Assembly (NCBI GenBank): GCA_951799425.1
Contig: OX637397.1
Location: forward strand, 2,905,001-2,969,000
DNA length: 64,000 nt
Source: Ilex aquifolium
Taxonomy: Eukaryota > Streptophyta > Magnoliopsida > Aquifoliales > Aquifoliaceae
Reading direction: 5' to 3'
The notes under the pieces were generated by a model, which saw only the letters and a list, made by a program, of their open reading frames with translations, searched no databases and was not told where the DNA came from. How positions within the stretch are numbered: position 1 is the first letter of the stretch; each line of letters opens with the position of its first letter. Both the position numbers and the translations under genes were made by a program. This document shows positions 1 to 10,130 of the stretch, one piece after another.

Positions 1-1000
1 GAACATTTATCAAAACCTTTGTTGCACTTAGTTACGATTAGCTTCATCAAGGTGTTCTTCTGTGCTTGTTTTTTCTTCAACAAACACCTAATAAACATGG
101 TTCTGTTTCGGTTTGTTTTGTCAAACTTCAACTGAGAGTCTATCTAGATATGTGTCAGATTTTCTCTTTGTTATGTAATTGTTTTTGTTTTTGGCTCCAA
201 CTGCTCCTTTTAATGATGGTATTATGGTCCTATGAGATGTGGTAGTGATTCATTGTTGCTAGTTAGAATTAGCCGTCAGTCTTTGAGGTCGCCTTCCTTG
301 CTTGACAGTATAGCGCTGCATGTGAAATACTAGATGTTGGATTGTACATGGGAGAGGCCATCGAAGATTTCAAGTTCGAAACAAAGGTTGTGTGCAGATG
401 TTAGTAATATCAGCTAATTGTAGGTAGGGTGGCTAATAATTGAGTCGAGTTACTTGGATTTGATTCGTATAGAGCTCGACTCGAGCTCTCAGCTCGATTA
501 TCAGTCCTAAATGTAGGTGCAAATGTTTGAATTTAATATAGCTCGAAATAAGTAGAGGATAAATTGGCACTGGGAGTAGGGTTGACAGTTCTTAAATATG
601 CAATCGTGTTGATTTCCTAGACCTGTTTGGTAAATAGATGGTGTATCGGCTGAACCAATTTCGACATGATTTCCAAGACCTGTTTGGGACTACACATACA
701 TTTTCCTAAGCCCAAGTATAATGGGAGTTTCATCCTCAATAAATAAATAAAAAAACACTACTACATCGTTATAGAATGAGATATCAAGCATTGAGTAAGC
801 CCATAAACTCGTTAAGCACTGTCCTTATTATGGAATTTTATCAATGGAGTTAAATTGTAGCTTGAGTTTGTGATTAAAGAAATAGAATAAGAATAATAGG
901 GAGGGAGGTAAGAGGAGATGGAGAAGAATAACAAAAGCCCATATCAACCTAACCCACGCCGTATACGGCCCAAAAACGGGCCGAACAAAGCAGGCGAGTA
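1..1000. other. Left-edge intergenic DNA, no gene seen
   Basis: No open frame of useful length and no recognisable protein on either strand. It could include the 3' end of a transcript whose gene lies outside the window, but nothing here proves that. Composition is ordinary plant intergenic DNA. Confidence 0.5.
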
Positions 1001-1004
1001 TCTA

Positions 1005-1372
1005 ATTAAGTGTGTCAAAATATGACATGACTTGTTAACACAATATAAAATTAAAGGCTTTTGAGTCTTTCTTAAGCCACTCATTTCATAAACGAGTAGA
1101 CTCTGACACGACACGATTAATAAACGAATCGGATATGAGTGAAGTTAATAAAAAATAATATACGACACGAATCATTTATATACCAATTATACACGATTCA
1201 TAGATGAAACGAATTCAATATAACACGAATCATTAGACACAAAATAATAAACGAATCACATTTAAAATAAAAAATTTTTGACACGAACACACTTTATTTG
1301 ACACAATTGACAGACATATATATAGGGATTAAGTGTGTCAATTTGGACCATGTCGTGTCATGTGCGTATTAT
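1005..1372 (+). repeat. Dispersed repeat family E, copy 1
   Basis: AT-rich segment full of the words ACACGAATC, ACACGATT and AAACGAATC. The same order of words recurs at 61607-61935 (same strand) and, reversed, at 42735-43610, where a Helitron interrupts it. I cannot assign it to a named transposon superfamily. Boundaries are approximate; a short direct repeat AAGTGTGTCAA occurs near both ends. Confidence 0.6.
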
Positions 1373-1375
1373 TAT

Positions 1376-1542
1376 TGAGTAATGTTAGATGGACTTAAAA
1401 ACTAAACTTGATAATCTCAATCACTGAATAAGTAGTGAGTCTCAATAAATATTGGGATTTACAGTAAAATCAATAGTTGTAATTATCAAGTCTAGTTTTT
1501 AACTCTACTTTTTAAGTTCATGTATCATTATTCATTATTATT
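1376..1542. mobile_element. Small foldback MITE
   Basis: The two halves are imperfect inverted repeats: the left begins around TAATGTTAGATGGACTTAAA and its complement ends the right half, with ACTTGATAAT/ATTATCAAGT further inside. About 165 bp with no coding capacity. Superfamily not determined. Confidence 0.55.
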
Positions 1543-2144
1543 TTATCGTGAGTGTTAAATATTATATAATTTATTTATTATGAGTAATTATTAATGTGTT
1601 ATTTTTTTTAATTTCCTATTTATTTGGGTTTCTTATGTAATTACGTGTATTAATTATATACTAAGATGTATATAGAATAATTTATTAAAACTTAATTAAA
1701 CATATTTTATTTTTTATTAAATTATTTTTTGATTAAATATTAAAAAATACAGACCATAACTAACATTTTGTCTACATAGAATAAAAATAGACTATTTATT
1801 TTGCATGGGGGAAAAAATTTAAAAGTAATAACATATAAGGGTGGTTATTATTTCAAGTTAATTACTATTAGGAATTATTGGATATAAAATATTAGAAATT
1901 ATTTATTTATATTTATAAAACACTTCAATATAATTTTTTCATTCTCTTTTCCACAAAGATATATTTGAAAAGTGTTTTCCAAAAATTTTAATTTTAATCC
2001 ACAATGGCAAAAAAATAAGGGTTAACACATATTGGACTGGAAAAAATTGAAGTGTGCTCCAATTATCCCGTGTTTGAAAAGAAAAAAAAAAGTGATAAAA
2101 TATCCCATTCATGTTTTCTCTTATTATTTCCGATATAAATAAGA

Positions 2145-2302
2145 GCAATGCTATGTAACCAAATCTCCAACTTAAATTTGCATTCTAAATGAAGGGAGAC
2201 CATTAGATCAGTGGGTCCCATTTAAAAAAATTGATGAGACCCACTCATCTAATGGTCCCCCTTCATTTGTGATGTAAATTTGAATTACATACTATTTCCC
2301 TA
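2145..2302. mobile_element. Small foldback MITE
   Basis: Palindromic unit of about 155 bp. The arms share TAATGGTC/GACCATTA, AAATGAAGGG/CCCTTCATTT and AGTGGGTCC/GGACCCACT around a short A/T centre. Typical of a miniature inverted-repeat transposable element. Superfamily and target duplication are not clear. Confidence 0.6.
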
Positions 2303-2450
2303 TAAATAATATGTTTGAACTTTTATCCTACATAAATGAGTTAAAAATGTAACCCATCACGAGAGTGTTCGAAATTGGAATCTCATAAGGATATTTTGGT
2401 AAAATAAATTGAAAACATGAGTTGGGATAAAAAGCAAGACTTTTTTCAAG

Positions 2451-3454
2451 GAAAAATTTCAGTCACACCCCTTCTAGTTTACGATATCTTCAAGAACACC
2501 CTTTTTATTATCAAAAATATCACTGACACCCCTTCTAGTTTATATTTAAACATCACTAACACCCTTTCTAGTTTATATTTAAACATCACTAACACCTCTA
2601 CCATTAAACTACAATTTCTAACAAAAAACATTAATCTAAAATATCAAAAATGCCCCTACATAAACCTCAAGTAATTTTTCTACATAAAATTTTATTAAAA
2701 TTCGAGCCGATTAAAATTTATTTTTATGCATATTAAAATTTGAACCAATTAAAATTCGATTGAAGCTAAATAATTTTTTTTTTTAACATATTAAAATTCG
2801 AGCCTATTAAGATTAATTTTTGTACATATTAAAATTTGAGTTGATTTGAACTCTACCTGAGTTGTTAGGGTCGATTAAAATTCGCTTTCTAGTCGATTAA
2901 AATTTATATTTTTTTTACTTATTAAAATTCGTGTCAATTAAAATTTAATTTATTAAAATTTGAGTCAATTAAAATTTATATTTTTTATGTATTAAAATTT
3001 GAGCTGATTAAAATTCAATATGAGTTGATTAAAATTTGATTTGAGTCGATTAAAAATAATTTTTAATTGGCTTAAATAGAATTTTAATTAGTTCAAATTT
3101 TAATACGTAAAACATATAATTTTTAATTGGCTCAAATTTTAATATGTAAAAAAATAAATTTTAATTAGCTTGAATCGAATTTTAATTCACTCGAATTTTA
3201 ATACGTAAAAAAAATTAAAAAATAAAGGGGGTCTCATTGAAGATATGCTTATCTAGAGGGGGTCTCATTGAAGATATACTTACCTAGAGGGGGTGTGGAT
3301 GAAATTTGTCCTCAAATATATCATAAGCAATTTAGTAAAATAGCATTATAGTTAATATTTTTAATTGGACAGGGGATGTCACTGAAGATTCAGAAAATAG
3401 AGGGGGTGTCCTTGAAGATATGATAAACTAGAGGAGGTGTGGTTGAAATTTTTC
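2451..3454. mobile_element. 1-kb non-autonomous TIR element
   Basis: Inverted termini of about 48 bp: the left end begins GAAAAATTTCAGTCACACCC, and the right end read on the minus strand begins GAAAAATTTCAACCACACC. Inside are internal copies of the terminal motif (near 2519-2597 and 3228-3310) and many alternating ATTAAAATT words. There is no transposase. I could not find a convincing target-site duplication, so it may be old. The long TIR suggests a Mutator-like element, but this is inference. Confidence 0.6.
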
Positions 3455-3671
3455 TCTCTTTCCAAAGAAAAAGTGGATGAGAAATCCAATTGATTGAGAT
3501 TGGATTGGCTTATAAAATTCAATCCAATCCCAACTACCCACATTATCTAAAGTGTTCATTCAGACTTTAAAGTTTTTTTTTTCCCGGGTAATTGTTAGAC
3601 TTTAAAGTTTAAAATTACAAATCTTGTTGTCTTTCTCATTTGTAATAGTGAATATATATATAAAAAAAATA

Positions 3672-4026
3672 GTTAATTACATTAGAGGTTTCAAAGTATA
3701 GAGTTTATCTCATTTTAATCCATAATATTTTAATTATAACATTTTAATTCCTGAAATTTTATTTTACGTAGTCTCTCAAGCAGTTAGGGTAAAAAATGTT
3801 CATATATTTTTATTATAAATGCAAACTCAAATTATTTTTTATCTATATTTATGTATCACGTGATAAATTTCTGATAAAAAATTGTTAGCAATTTAGATGT
3901 TGTCTATTTGAGGGATCACATAAAAATATATTCAATATTTCAGGAACTAAAATGTTATAATTAAAATATTAATGACCAAAATAAGACAAACTCTATACTT
4001 TAGGGATCTCATGTGTAATTAACCCT
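3672..4026. mobile_element. MITE with long TIRs upstream of the SOD gene
   Basis: Roughly 90-bp imperfect inverted arms starting GTTAATTACAT (left) and AGGGTTAATTACAC (right, minus strand); both contain AAAGTATAGAGTTT and ATTTTAATTATAACATTTTA. A 9-bp direct repeat AAAAAAATA flanks it (3663-3671 and 4027-4035), but that word is low-complexity. It ends about 170 bp before the SOD leader exon and so lies in its promoter region. A related fragment is near 33046-33400. Confidence 0.6.
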
Positions 4027-4195
4027 AAAAAAATAATCCAAACAGAGTGGCCCGCTGACCCAAAAAGGAAAGATCTAGAGTGTGGCACGTATTTTGCAGT
4101 CCAGGCATACGCGCGTGTTGAAATAATTCCACCAGGTTTTGGGGAACACCGCTCGCCTTTTATGACCGATGACTGCTGGGTAAACTGGCTACTCA

Positions 4196-4197
4196 CA

Positions 4198-4232
<35 letters not shown>

Positions 4233-4246
4233 AGGGGTGTTCTGAG
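4196..4246 (+). other. SOD leader exon with CT microsatellite
   Basis: A CT run at 4199-4230 is followed by AAGGGGTGTTCTGAG and a splice donor GTAAAC at 4247. CT-rich tracts are common in plant 5' leaders. The exon end is fixed because splicing to the acceptor TTTAG at 6805 rebuilds a miR398 site. The transcription start was not determined; no convincing TATA box was seen. Confidence 0.7.
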
Positions 4247-4941
4247 GTAAACCCTAAAATTTATCCATTTTTCTTCATCCATAGTTCTGTATCCGATTTT
4301 GTATGATCTCATTCTTGTCTCTGTTATTCTGCTTTGGATTCACTAGAGAATCTAAATATTGGTTTTGTCTTCCATTTTTTTTCACCATTGATCGTTTTAT
4401 AAATTAGCTTTTATCTTTTCCATTCACCAGAGAATCCAAATGCTTGTTTTGACTTCCATTTTTTCGCAATCGATCGTTTTATATATAGCTTAATCTACAC
4501 GCCGATCAAAAGCTTCCTTTGTTCTTCTTTTCGTTTGGATGATAATAATTTTCAATTTCTTACTAATTTTTGGAAAATCAGCATAATATACAGTTCATGG
4601 ATATAGAATCAACCTCTGATGTTAGAGATCTAGTGTTTGTGTGCGAATTTCTTTACTTGGAGTTAGAATGACATGTCTGAGCTTTCTTTTCTCTTAAACG
4701 ACTCGAATAATCGAGATTCTTTTGAATGCCGAGTAGCTTGGGAATGATTTCTACTTATTAAGTGCTATCAGATGTGATGGTTTTGTTATTTAGTGAAACA
4801 ATTCGAGTATATGTGGGTTTTATTATGCTGTAAATTATTTTATGATAGATAAGATCTGTTGGTTGTTATTGAATGGACTGATTAAGAAAATTTGTCTTGG
4901 TATTGACATCTTGATGCATTATATTAGTAGTTGGGTGCGTG

Positions 4942-5452
4942 CAGGGCGGATCTAGAAATTTATAGTAGTGGCCCTTGTCGGGGTAGATTCTAACAACAAT
5001 AATGCCGTATATACGTAATATGGGAACTTAATTTAGAGACTTAATACATTGCTATCATTGGTTTAGCAAATAGATGACATTTAACAATGATACTGACGGT
5101 GAGAGAGGGGGGGACTATATCCAGGCCCATTCTGAGGCCTGGATGTAGGGAAAGACGGTGAGAGAGGGGGGGGGGGGGGGGACTAGATATAGAGAAAGAG
5201 CACAAAGAACTTAGAATGGTTTTTTGAACACATGTCGTGGGATTCAACTAGATAAACATTTATAGGTCCACTTAATTGAGAGTTAAGAAACTTACTCCAA
5301 ATATAAGAGATGATTACACAGATTAAAGTGTATGAGATTTTTTTTGTGTGGGCAAATCTAGGATATATTGAAATTTATCTAAAAATTAATTTGCAAAAAA
5401 AATTTGAGTGGGGACTATTGCCTCCACATAAGCCTGTATGGCTCTGCCCCTG
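4942..5452. mobile_element. hAT-like MITE inside the SOD leader intron
   Basis: Starts CAGGGCGGATCTAG and ends with GGCTCTGCCCCTG, an imperfect inverted terminus beginning CAGGG as in many hAT elements. It is flanked by an 8-bp near-direct repeat, GGTGCGTG (4934-4941) and GGTGTGTG (5453-5460); 8 bp is the hAT target length. Internally there is a 59-bp-spaced repeat of GACGGTGAGAGAGGGGG and a hairpin around 5119-5144. No transposase. Confidence 0.7.
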
Positions 5453-5504
5453 GGTGTGTGTACTTGTGTTGGCAGTACTATAATCATTGGGGAATGTATA
5501 TGTC

Positions 5505-6287
5505 TAAGAAGCACGGACACGGATACGGGACACGGATACGACACGACACGGACACGCCGACACGAAATTTTTCAAAAAAGTAGGACACGGACACGTTAAC
5601 GATACGTTAAATAATATGTATTTTATATATATATTTATATAAAATCATGTGATAAAATAAAAATATTATCATAATAATCTTTTAATTCATCATTTCCCTA
5701 ATTCTAAAAATTTACGCCATGATATCATTGCATAAAAAGTATAATATAAGATATACTGATACACATTCAACATTAACATCCATGATTCAATAATCAATGA
5801 CTTCTACAACTTTTACTTTAAAAAATATTCCATTTTGTAATACTAATTTTCATCAAATTCCAAGAACTCCAATTTTGTAATCCCATTTTTTCTCACATTA
5901 TTTTCATATTAAAAGACTGTTCCATTTGTATATAAGTTCGTATTCGTATCTAAAATTATATTAAATTCATGTCCTATGTTCAATGTAATGATTATAACTT
6001 TTTTTATATTATGATTGTGACTTGTAACCCTTTAAAATTATAAAAACAACTCTTAATTATAAAATTATCTGAAAAGTTCTCAAAAAATTAAAAATAAATA
6101 TCAAAACGTGTCCCCCAGTGTGTCCTAACGTGTCGGTCACGTGTCCAAAAAAAAATTTAATAATAAAAAAATCGGACACTCATTTTAACGTGTCCGACAC
6201 GTGTCCGAGTGTGTCCGAAGCGTGTCCGTGTCCCAGACGTGTCCGACACCGACACTCTGCCCAAAATGAAGTGTCCGTGCTTCCTAG
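5505..6287. mobile_element. Mutator-like MITE inside the SOD leader intron
   Basis: Terminal inverted repeats GAAGCACGGACAC (5508-5520) and GTGTCCGTGCTTC (6271-6283), continued inside by many CACGTGTCC/GGACACG subterminal copies. A perfect 9-bp direct repeat GTATATGTC flanks it (5496-5504 and 6288-6296), the target length of the Mutator superfamily. The interior is AT-rich and non-coding. It is a non-autonomous element. Confidence 0.78.
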
Positions 6288-6820
6288 GTATATGTCATTA
6301 ATTGATAAACTTGAATTTATTGAAAATTATTGGAATCCTTTTAATGGCCCTTCAGTCTATCTAAGCCAGTTAGACTGGAATATTTGAACACTTGTGGTAT
6401 CCTTTCGGTGGCATTTCATTTGTCAGTTACACACGAGCACAAAACAAGCAAGCCTTGAAAGCAGCTTTCTCTTGTTGAATTAGTGCTACTAGCGGAGGGG
6501 GGTTGGTGGTGATAATCGTGGGTGCTTTCTCTTCATCTCACTTTTTTGGGACTTCCGTTTTTATTTTACGTGGATTTCCTATTCACTTTTGTCCTCCTGT
6601 TTGGGTTTCTGCATGCACGTCTATAATCATGCATATTCCCAAAAACCTCACAGAGCAAATACTTGGTGTTGTTGCCTCCCATTGTATATGTGACTAATAA
6701 GATCTTGTTATTATAAGTTTCGGTTGCAAACTGAGCTATAACAGTTCCAGGGGTGGGGGTACATCATAGCTAACTAATAAGACAGTGTTATTGTCATTTG
6801 TTTAGATCACATACACAACA

Positions 6821-8999
6821 ATGGTGAAAGGTGTTGCAGTTCTCAGTAGCAGTGAGGGTGTTAGCGGCACCATCTTTTTTACCCAAGAAGGAGATGGTAA
6901 TTAAGTTTAATGATAGTTATAGTATTCAACTTGTGTGTATCAACATGTCAGTGCACATGGAATTACAACTATTCTATTTTTTCTATTCCTCAGGTCCAAC
7001 TACAGTTACAGGAAATCTTTCTGGCCTTAAACCTGGACATCATGGTTTCCATGTCCATGCTCTTGGAGATACAACAAATGGCTGCATGTCAACAGGTAAT
7101 CTTGGGGAATTCCATGCTCATTTGAGTATTTTTATCCATGAAGGACTGGAATTTGGTTTTAATCATGTCAATTTGTAGGACCACATTTCAATCCTGGTAG
7201 CAAAGAGCATGGTGCGCCAGATGATGAGAATCGCCATGCTGGTGATCTTGGCAATGTTACAGTTGGCGGAGACGGTAAATACTGTTTATTCACTACGGAA
7301 ATTTGTCCACATCACCAATGCCACAGATATCTGTTGCTATATTTCTCTTTACTAGTACTAGTACACATTGTAATCTTTCCTTTTTAATCAGAGTACTTCG
7401 TATAGCCACAGTTGTAGTTTATCAGTGTACATATCACCACTGGTAATGCAATTTAGTTTTCGTGGTTACTGTTGTTGGAGGGGAATTTTCTCCCACATGA
7501 GAGCCCAACATCAAACAATAAGACTCTTCCTGGAGTGTGAATCACCTATCTCAGAGAGTCATCTGCCAAACTTATTCGTCATGAGTCATTGAATCGATAT
7601 TCCATGAGAATCCATGCTATTCCCTCTGTTTTCTGCATCAAAGGTCCAAACCCGTTATTGTGAATCCAGGAACCTGCACCATTCTTTCCAAGAGCCACTT
7701 GGCAGCACTGCTTTGAGAGTTGCATCAGGATCACCAGACAGACCATTGGCTCTCATACCACCTGTTAGGGGGACTAGAGGATCCAATGAAGTCCAAATAT
7801 ACCGATTGCAATCCAATCTTGACCCAAAAGTTTAAGGCATTTAGTCTTGTGCTTATCCATGTGTAACAGTCCCTCCAATTCACTCTCTTCATCCAATGTG
7901 AAATGCCTTCTTGCTCAATTGGGACCCTAACAGAAATTTATGGGAGAAAGAGTTACCATGTTTGGATCTATGGAATTTTTGTACAATTTTTGTGTTGCAT
8001 TGTTGTTATAAATACCCCCGCCACCTTTTTTTTAATTGGTTCAGAAATGCATCTTGTAAATTTATTTTATGCCATACAAAATGCATGCAGCTCTGACATG
8101 TTGTCGTGACTTATTTATGCTTCAGGTACTGCTTGCTTCACTATTGTTGACAAGCAGGTGAGTTCTTGTTAGTTTAACATTCAGATAAAGCATACTATAT
8201 ACTTTGTTTCTACAGATCTCTCAGATATGGGCTATTGTTTGCAGATTCCACTCTCTGGACCACATTCCATCATTGGAAGGGCTGTAGTTGTCCATGCTGA
8301 CCCTGATGATCTGGGAAAGGGTGAGCTTTGATTTTGTAACCACTACCTTTCTTTCATAGTAGCCTTGAAAGTAAACCATTTATCTTCCAGTTTAGCTAAC
8401 CGTAAAAAAAACCACAATTCACGGGTAGTAAACAGTTGCTAGAGATTTCTCTTCAAATATAGTTGACTTGATTGTAAGCTCCAAACTGTTGCATCCTATC
8501 TCATGATGTTTTTGTTTTTTGATAATGATTCTCTCCTGTGTTACCCAATCTTATGACAGCCCTTTAACTTCTACCTCTGTTTGTTCAGGAGGCCATGAAC
8601 TCAGCAAAAGCACTGGAAATGCTGGTGGAAGGGTTGCCTGCGGTAAGTAATATGATTATGAACTGATGGGTTCATTAGACATACAATAGCTATATATACA
8701 TCTTGAATACAAAAGCTTATTGCTGATGACTCCTGAAATGACCTGTATGGACGTGTAATGCAGTGTCATCGCCAAAAATCACCAGAGAGAAAAAGGAAGA
8801 TTAGTGTTTCTCTTGAAATCCCAAATTGATATTAGAAAAGCATATATGCTAACAACTCATGTAAACCTTTAAATCAGCAGAACCCGTATAAATGATAATT
8901 GATGACATACCTAGGAATGTTGAGTGTCCATTTTTTATGAAACTCTAGTTGATATTTACTGTTTTAATTTCTTCAGGTATCATCGGTCTGCAAGGTTGA
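6821..8999 (+). CDS. CSD1: Cytosolic Cu/Zn superoxide dismutase
   Basis: Converts superoxide to H2O2 and O2; the form without a transit peptide acts in the cytosol. Seven coding exons join in frame: 6821-6896, 6994-7095, 7179-7274, 8126-8157, 8245-8320, 8589-8642 and 8977-8999, giving 152 aa, the usual CSD1 length. All metal ligands are present: copper H45, H47, H62 and H119; zinc H62, H70, H79 and D82. The C56-C145 disulfide and active-site R142 are also there. The protein starts [10 protein letters not shown] and ends CGIIGLQG, with no peroxisomal tripeptide, so it is the CSD1 type rather than CSD3. The leader carries a split miR398 site, implying repression when copper is scarce. The fourth exon is only 32 nt. 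Confidence 0.96.
7275..8125 (+). other. SOD intron with probable foreign insertion
   Basis: At 851 bp this is the longest intron inside the coding region. From about 7470 (GTTGGAGGGGAATTTTCTCC) to 7870 the composition changes to GC-richer, LTR-like text with an open frame at 7614-7835 that matches no protein I know. No clear termini or target duplication were found, so an insertion is only suspected. Confidence 0.35.
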
Positions 9000-9089
9000 T
9001 TAGCTATTCGGTAGTGCTATCTGGTCCCTGTGCTCGAATGCATGGCCTTCTGATTGTGGAAATCCAGCTATCACTGATGGATATTTTGA

Positions 9090-9095
9090 AATAAA
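9090..9095 (+). terminator. Likely SOD polyadenylation signal
   Basis: AATAAA 91 nt after the SOD stop codon, in a T-rich context. It is the best candidate for the 3' end of the SOD mRNA, although plant poly(A) signals are loose. Confidence 0.45.
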
Positions 9096-9109
9096 TGTTT
9101 TTTTCTGAA

Positions 9110-10130
9110 TGTATGAACATGTCTCTGGTTTTATCCTCTTATCCGTAGATGCTGCTTTTGAGAGTTTTAGGGGGGTGCTTATGTACTACTTCAAGTTGCT
9201 AAATAATAAAATGAGCCCTGATATGATCAGGGAAATAACACTTTTTGGATTAATGATTAGAAATCCTGGCTATTCTCTTGATTTGCATTGTTCAAGTCCG
9301 AATCGACAGCTGAGGCAAGACATGCTAAGGCATCTGTGTGGCTGTTCTGATCCCAAGACAATTGTTGGTCCTTCGATTTTTTGAACTGCCATCATAGTTT
9401 TGGTATTTTGGTGGCACGCCATTATCCAATCATCCCGAGCAGAAAAACTCAGAAAGCATTACCTGTTCACCATTCGGATGCTGAAAAGCTTTCAGTGTCT
9501 TGTTTCTCCCCCCTCGATTTTCCACTTCATTGTCCAATGGCTTGCCTGATTAAGCAAACACGAAAGAATCTTTTGGCACGTCTATAACCTGATGCAAGAA
9601 GAGAAAAGAAGCAGAAAGTCTAGTTTACTACTTCAAACTACAAGGCCCCCTGACATTTTTTTATGAGAAAAATAATTGAATCTTATCCTCCACTCTAAAC
9701 TGGTATTTGGGCTCAAAATCCGTACAAGCAGCGCACCAGATGGCGTCAAAAGGAATGCAGTTGGATTGTTCTGCTAATATAAATCTTGAAACTGAAGCTG
9801 GCATCGAATTTATATGTGTTGAATAGGTTTCCCCTCTGGAGAGAGATAAGTCATGCTAAGGAGGGTTAGCACCAAGCTTGCATATGGCTGGTCCACCTGG
9901 GCTAAATGCTGCCCGGTAAAACCTGTAGTTGTCATCCAATCATTCACGGAAAAGGTATTAATTTTGGATAATCCACATTTTTCTAAATGGAGTTTTTGAC
10001 CCGAAAATCCCATCTGGGAGCCGCGCCAAATGCACTCTAAATGAGTGAGTGGGCCGACAATCCAAGGACATGTAAATCTCGTATAGCAAACCACTGAACA
10101 ATGTGTGAGCTTATAAGAAACTAAATTGAT
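9110..10130. other. Convergent spacer between SOD and PPR genes
   Basis: Holds the rest of any SOD 3' UTR and the PPR gene's 3' UTR on the other strand. Open frames of up to 94 codons occur (9109-9384 +, 9810-10094 -) but resemble nothing known and have no splice or family support. I see no further gene. Confidence 0.5.

Larger units (their letters stand above)
4232..6811 (+). promoter_or_regulatory. Split miR398 target site in SOD 5' leader
   Basis: The first 15 nt (4232-4246, AAGGGGTGTTCTGAG) and the last 6 nt (6806-6811, ATCACA) are separated by a GT-AG intron at 4247-6805. Joined, they form a 21-nt site that pairs with miR398: pairing is continuous except a mismatch at miRNA position 5 and weak pairs near positions 12-13. 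The position-5 mismatch is also known for Arabidopsis CSD1. The site ends 9 nt before the start codon. miR398 silencing of cytosolic CSD1 via its 5' leader is established in Arabidopsis; its action here is inferred. Confidence 0.85.

Noticed and set aside
2500..3250. CRISPR-like spacing of ATTAAAATT words
   Set aside because: Repeats are irregular, AT-rich and part of a TIR element in a plant genome.
4199..4230. CT tract considered as a possible assembly artefact or promoter CT-box
   Set aside because: It is a short ordinary microsatellite, similar to tracts in the DXS and SR leaders, so it does not deserve its own claim.
6118..6296. Dense CACGTG words read as a cluster of G-box regulatory sites
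   Set aside because: They are subterminal repeats of the Mutator-like MITE, with matching copies at its other end.
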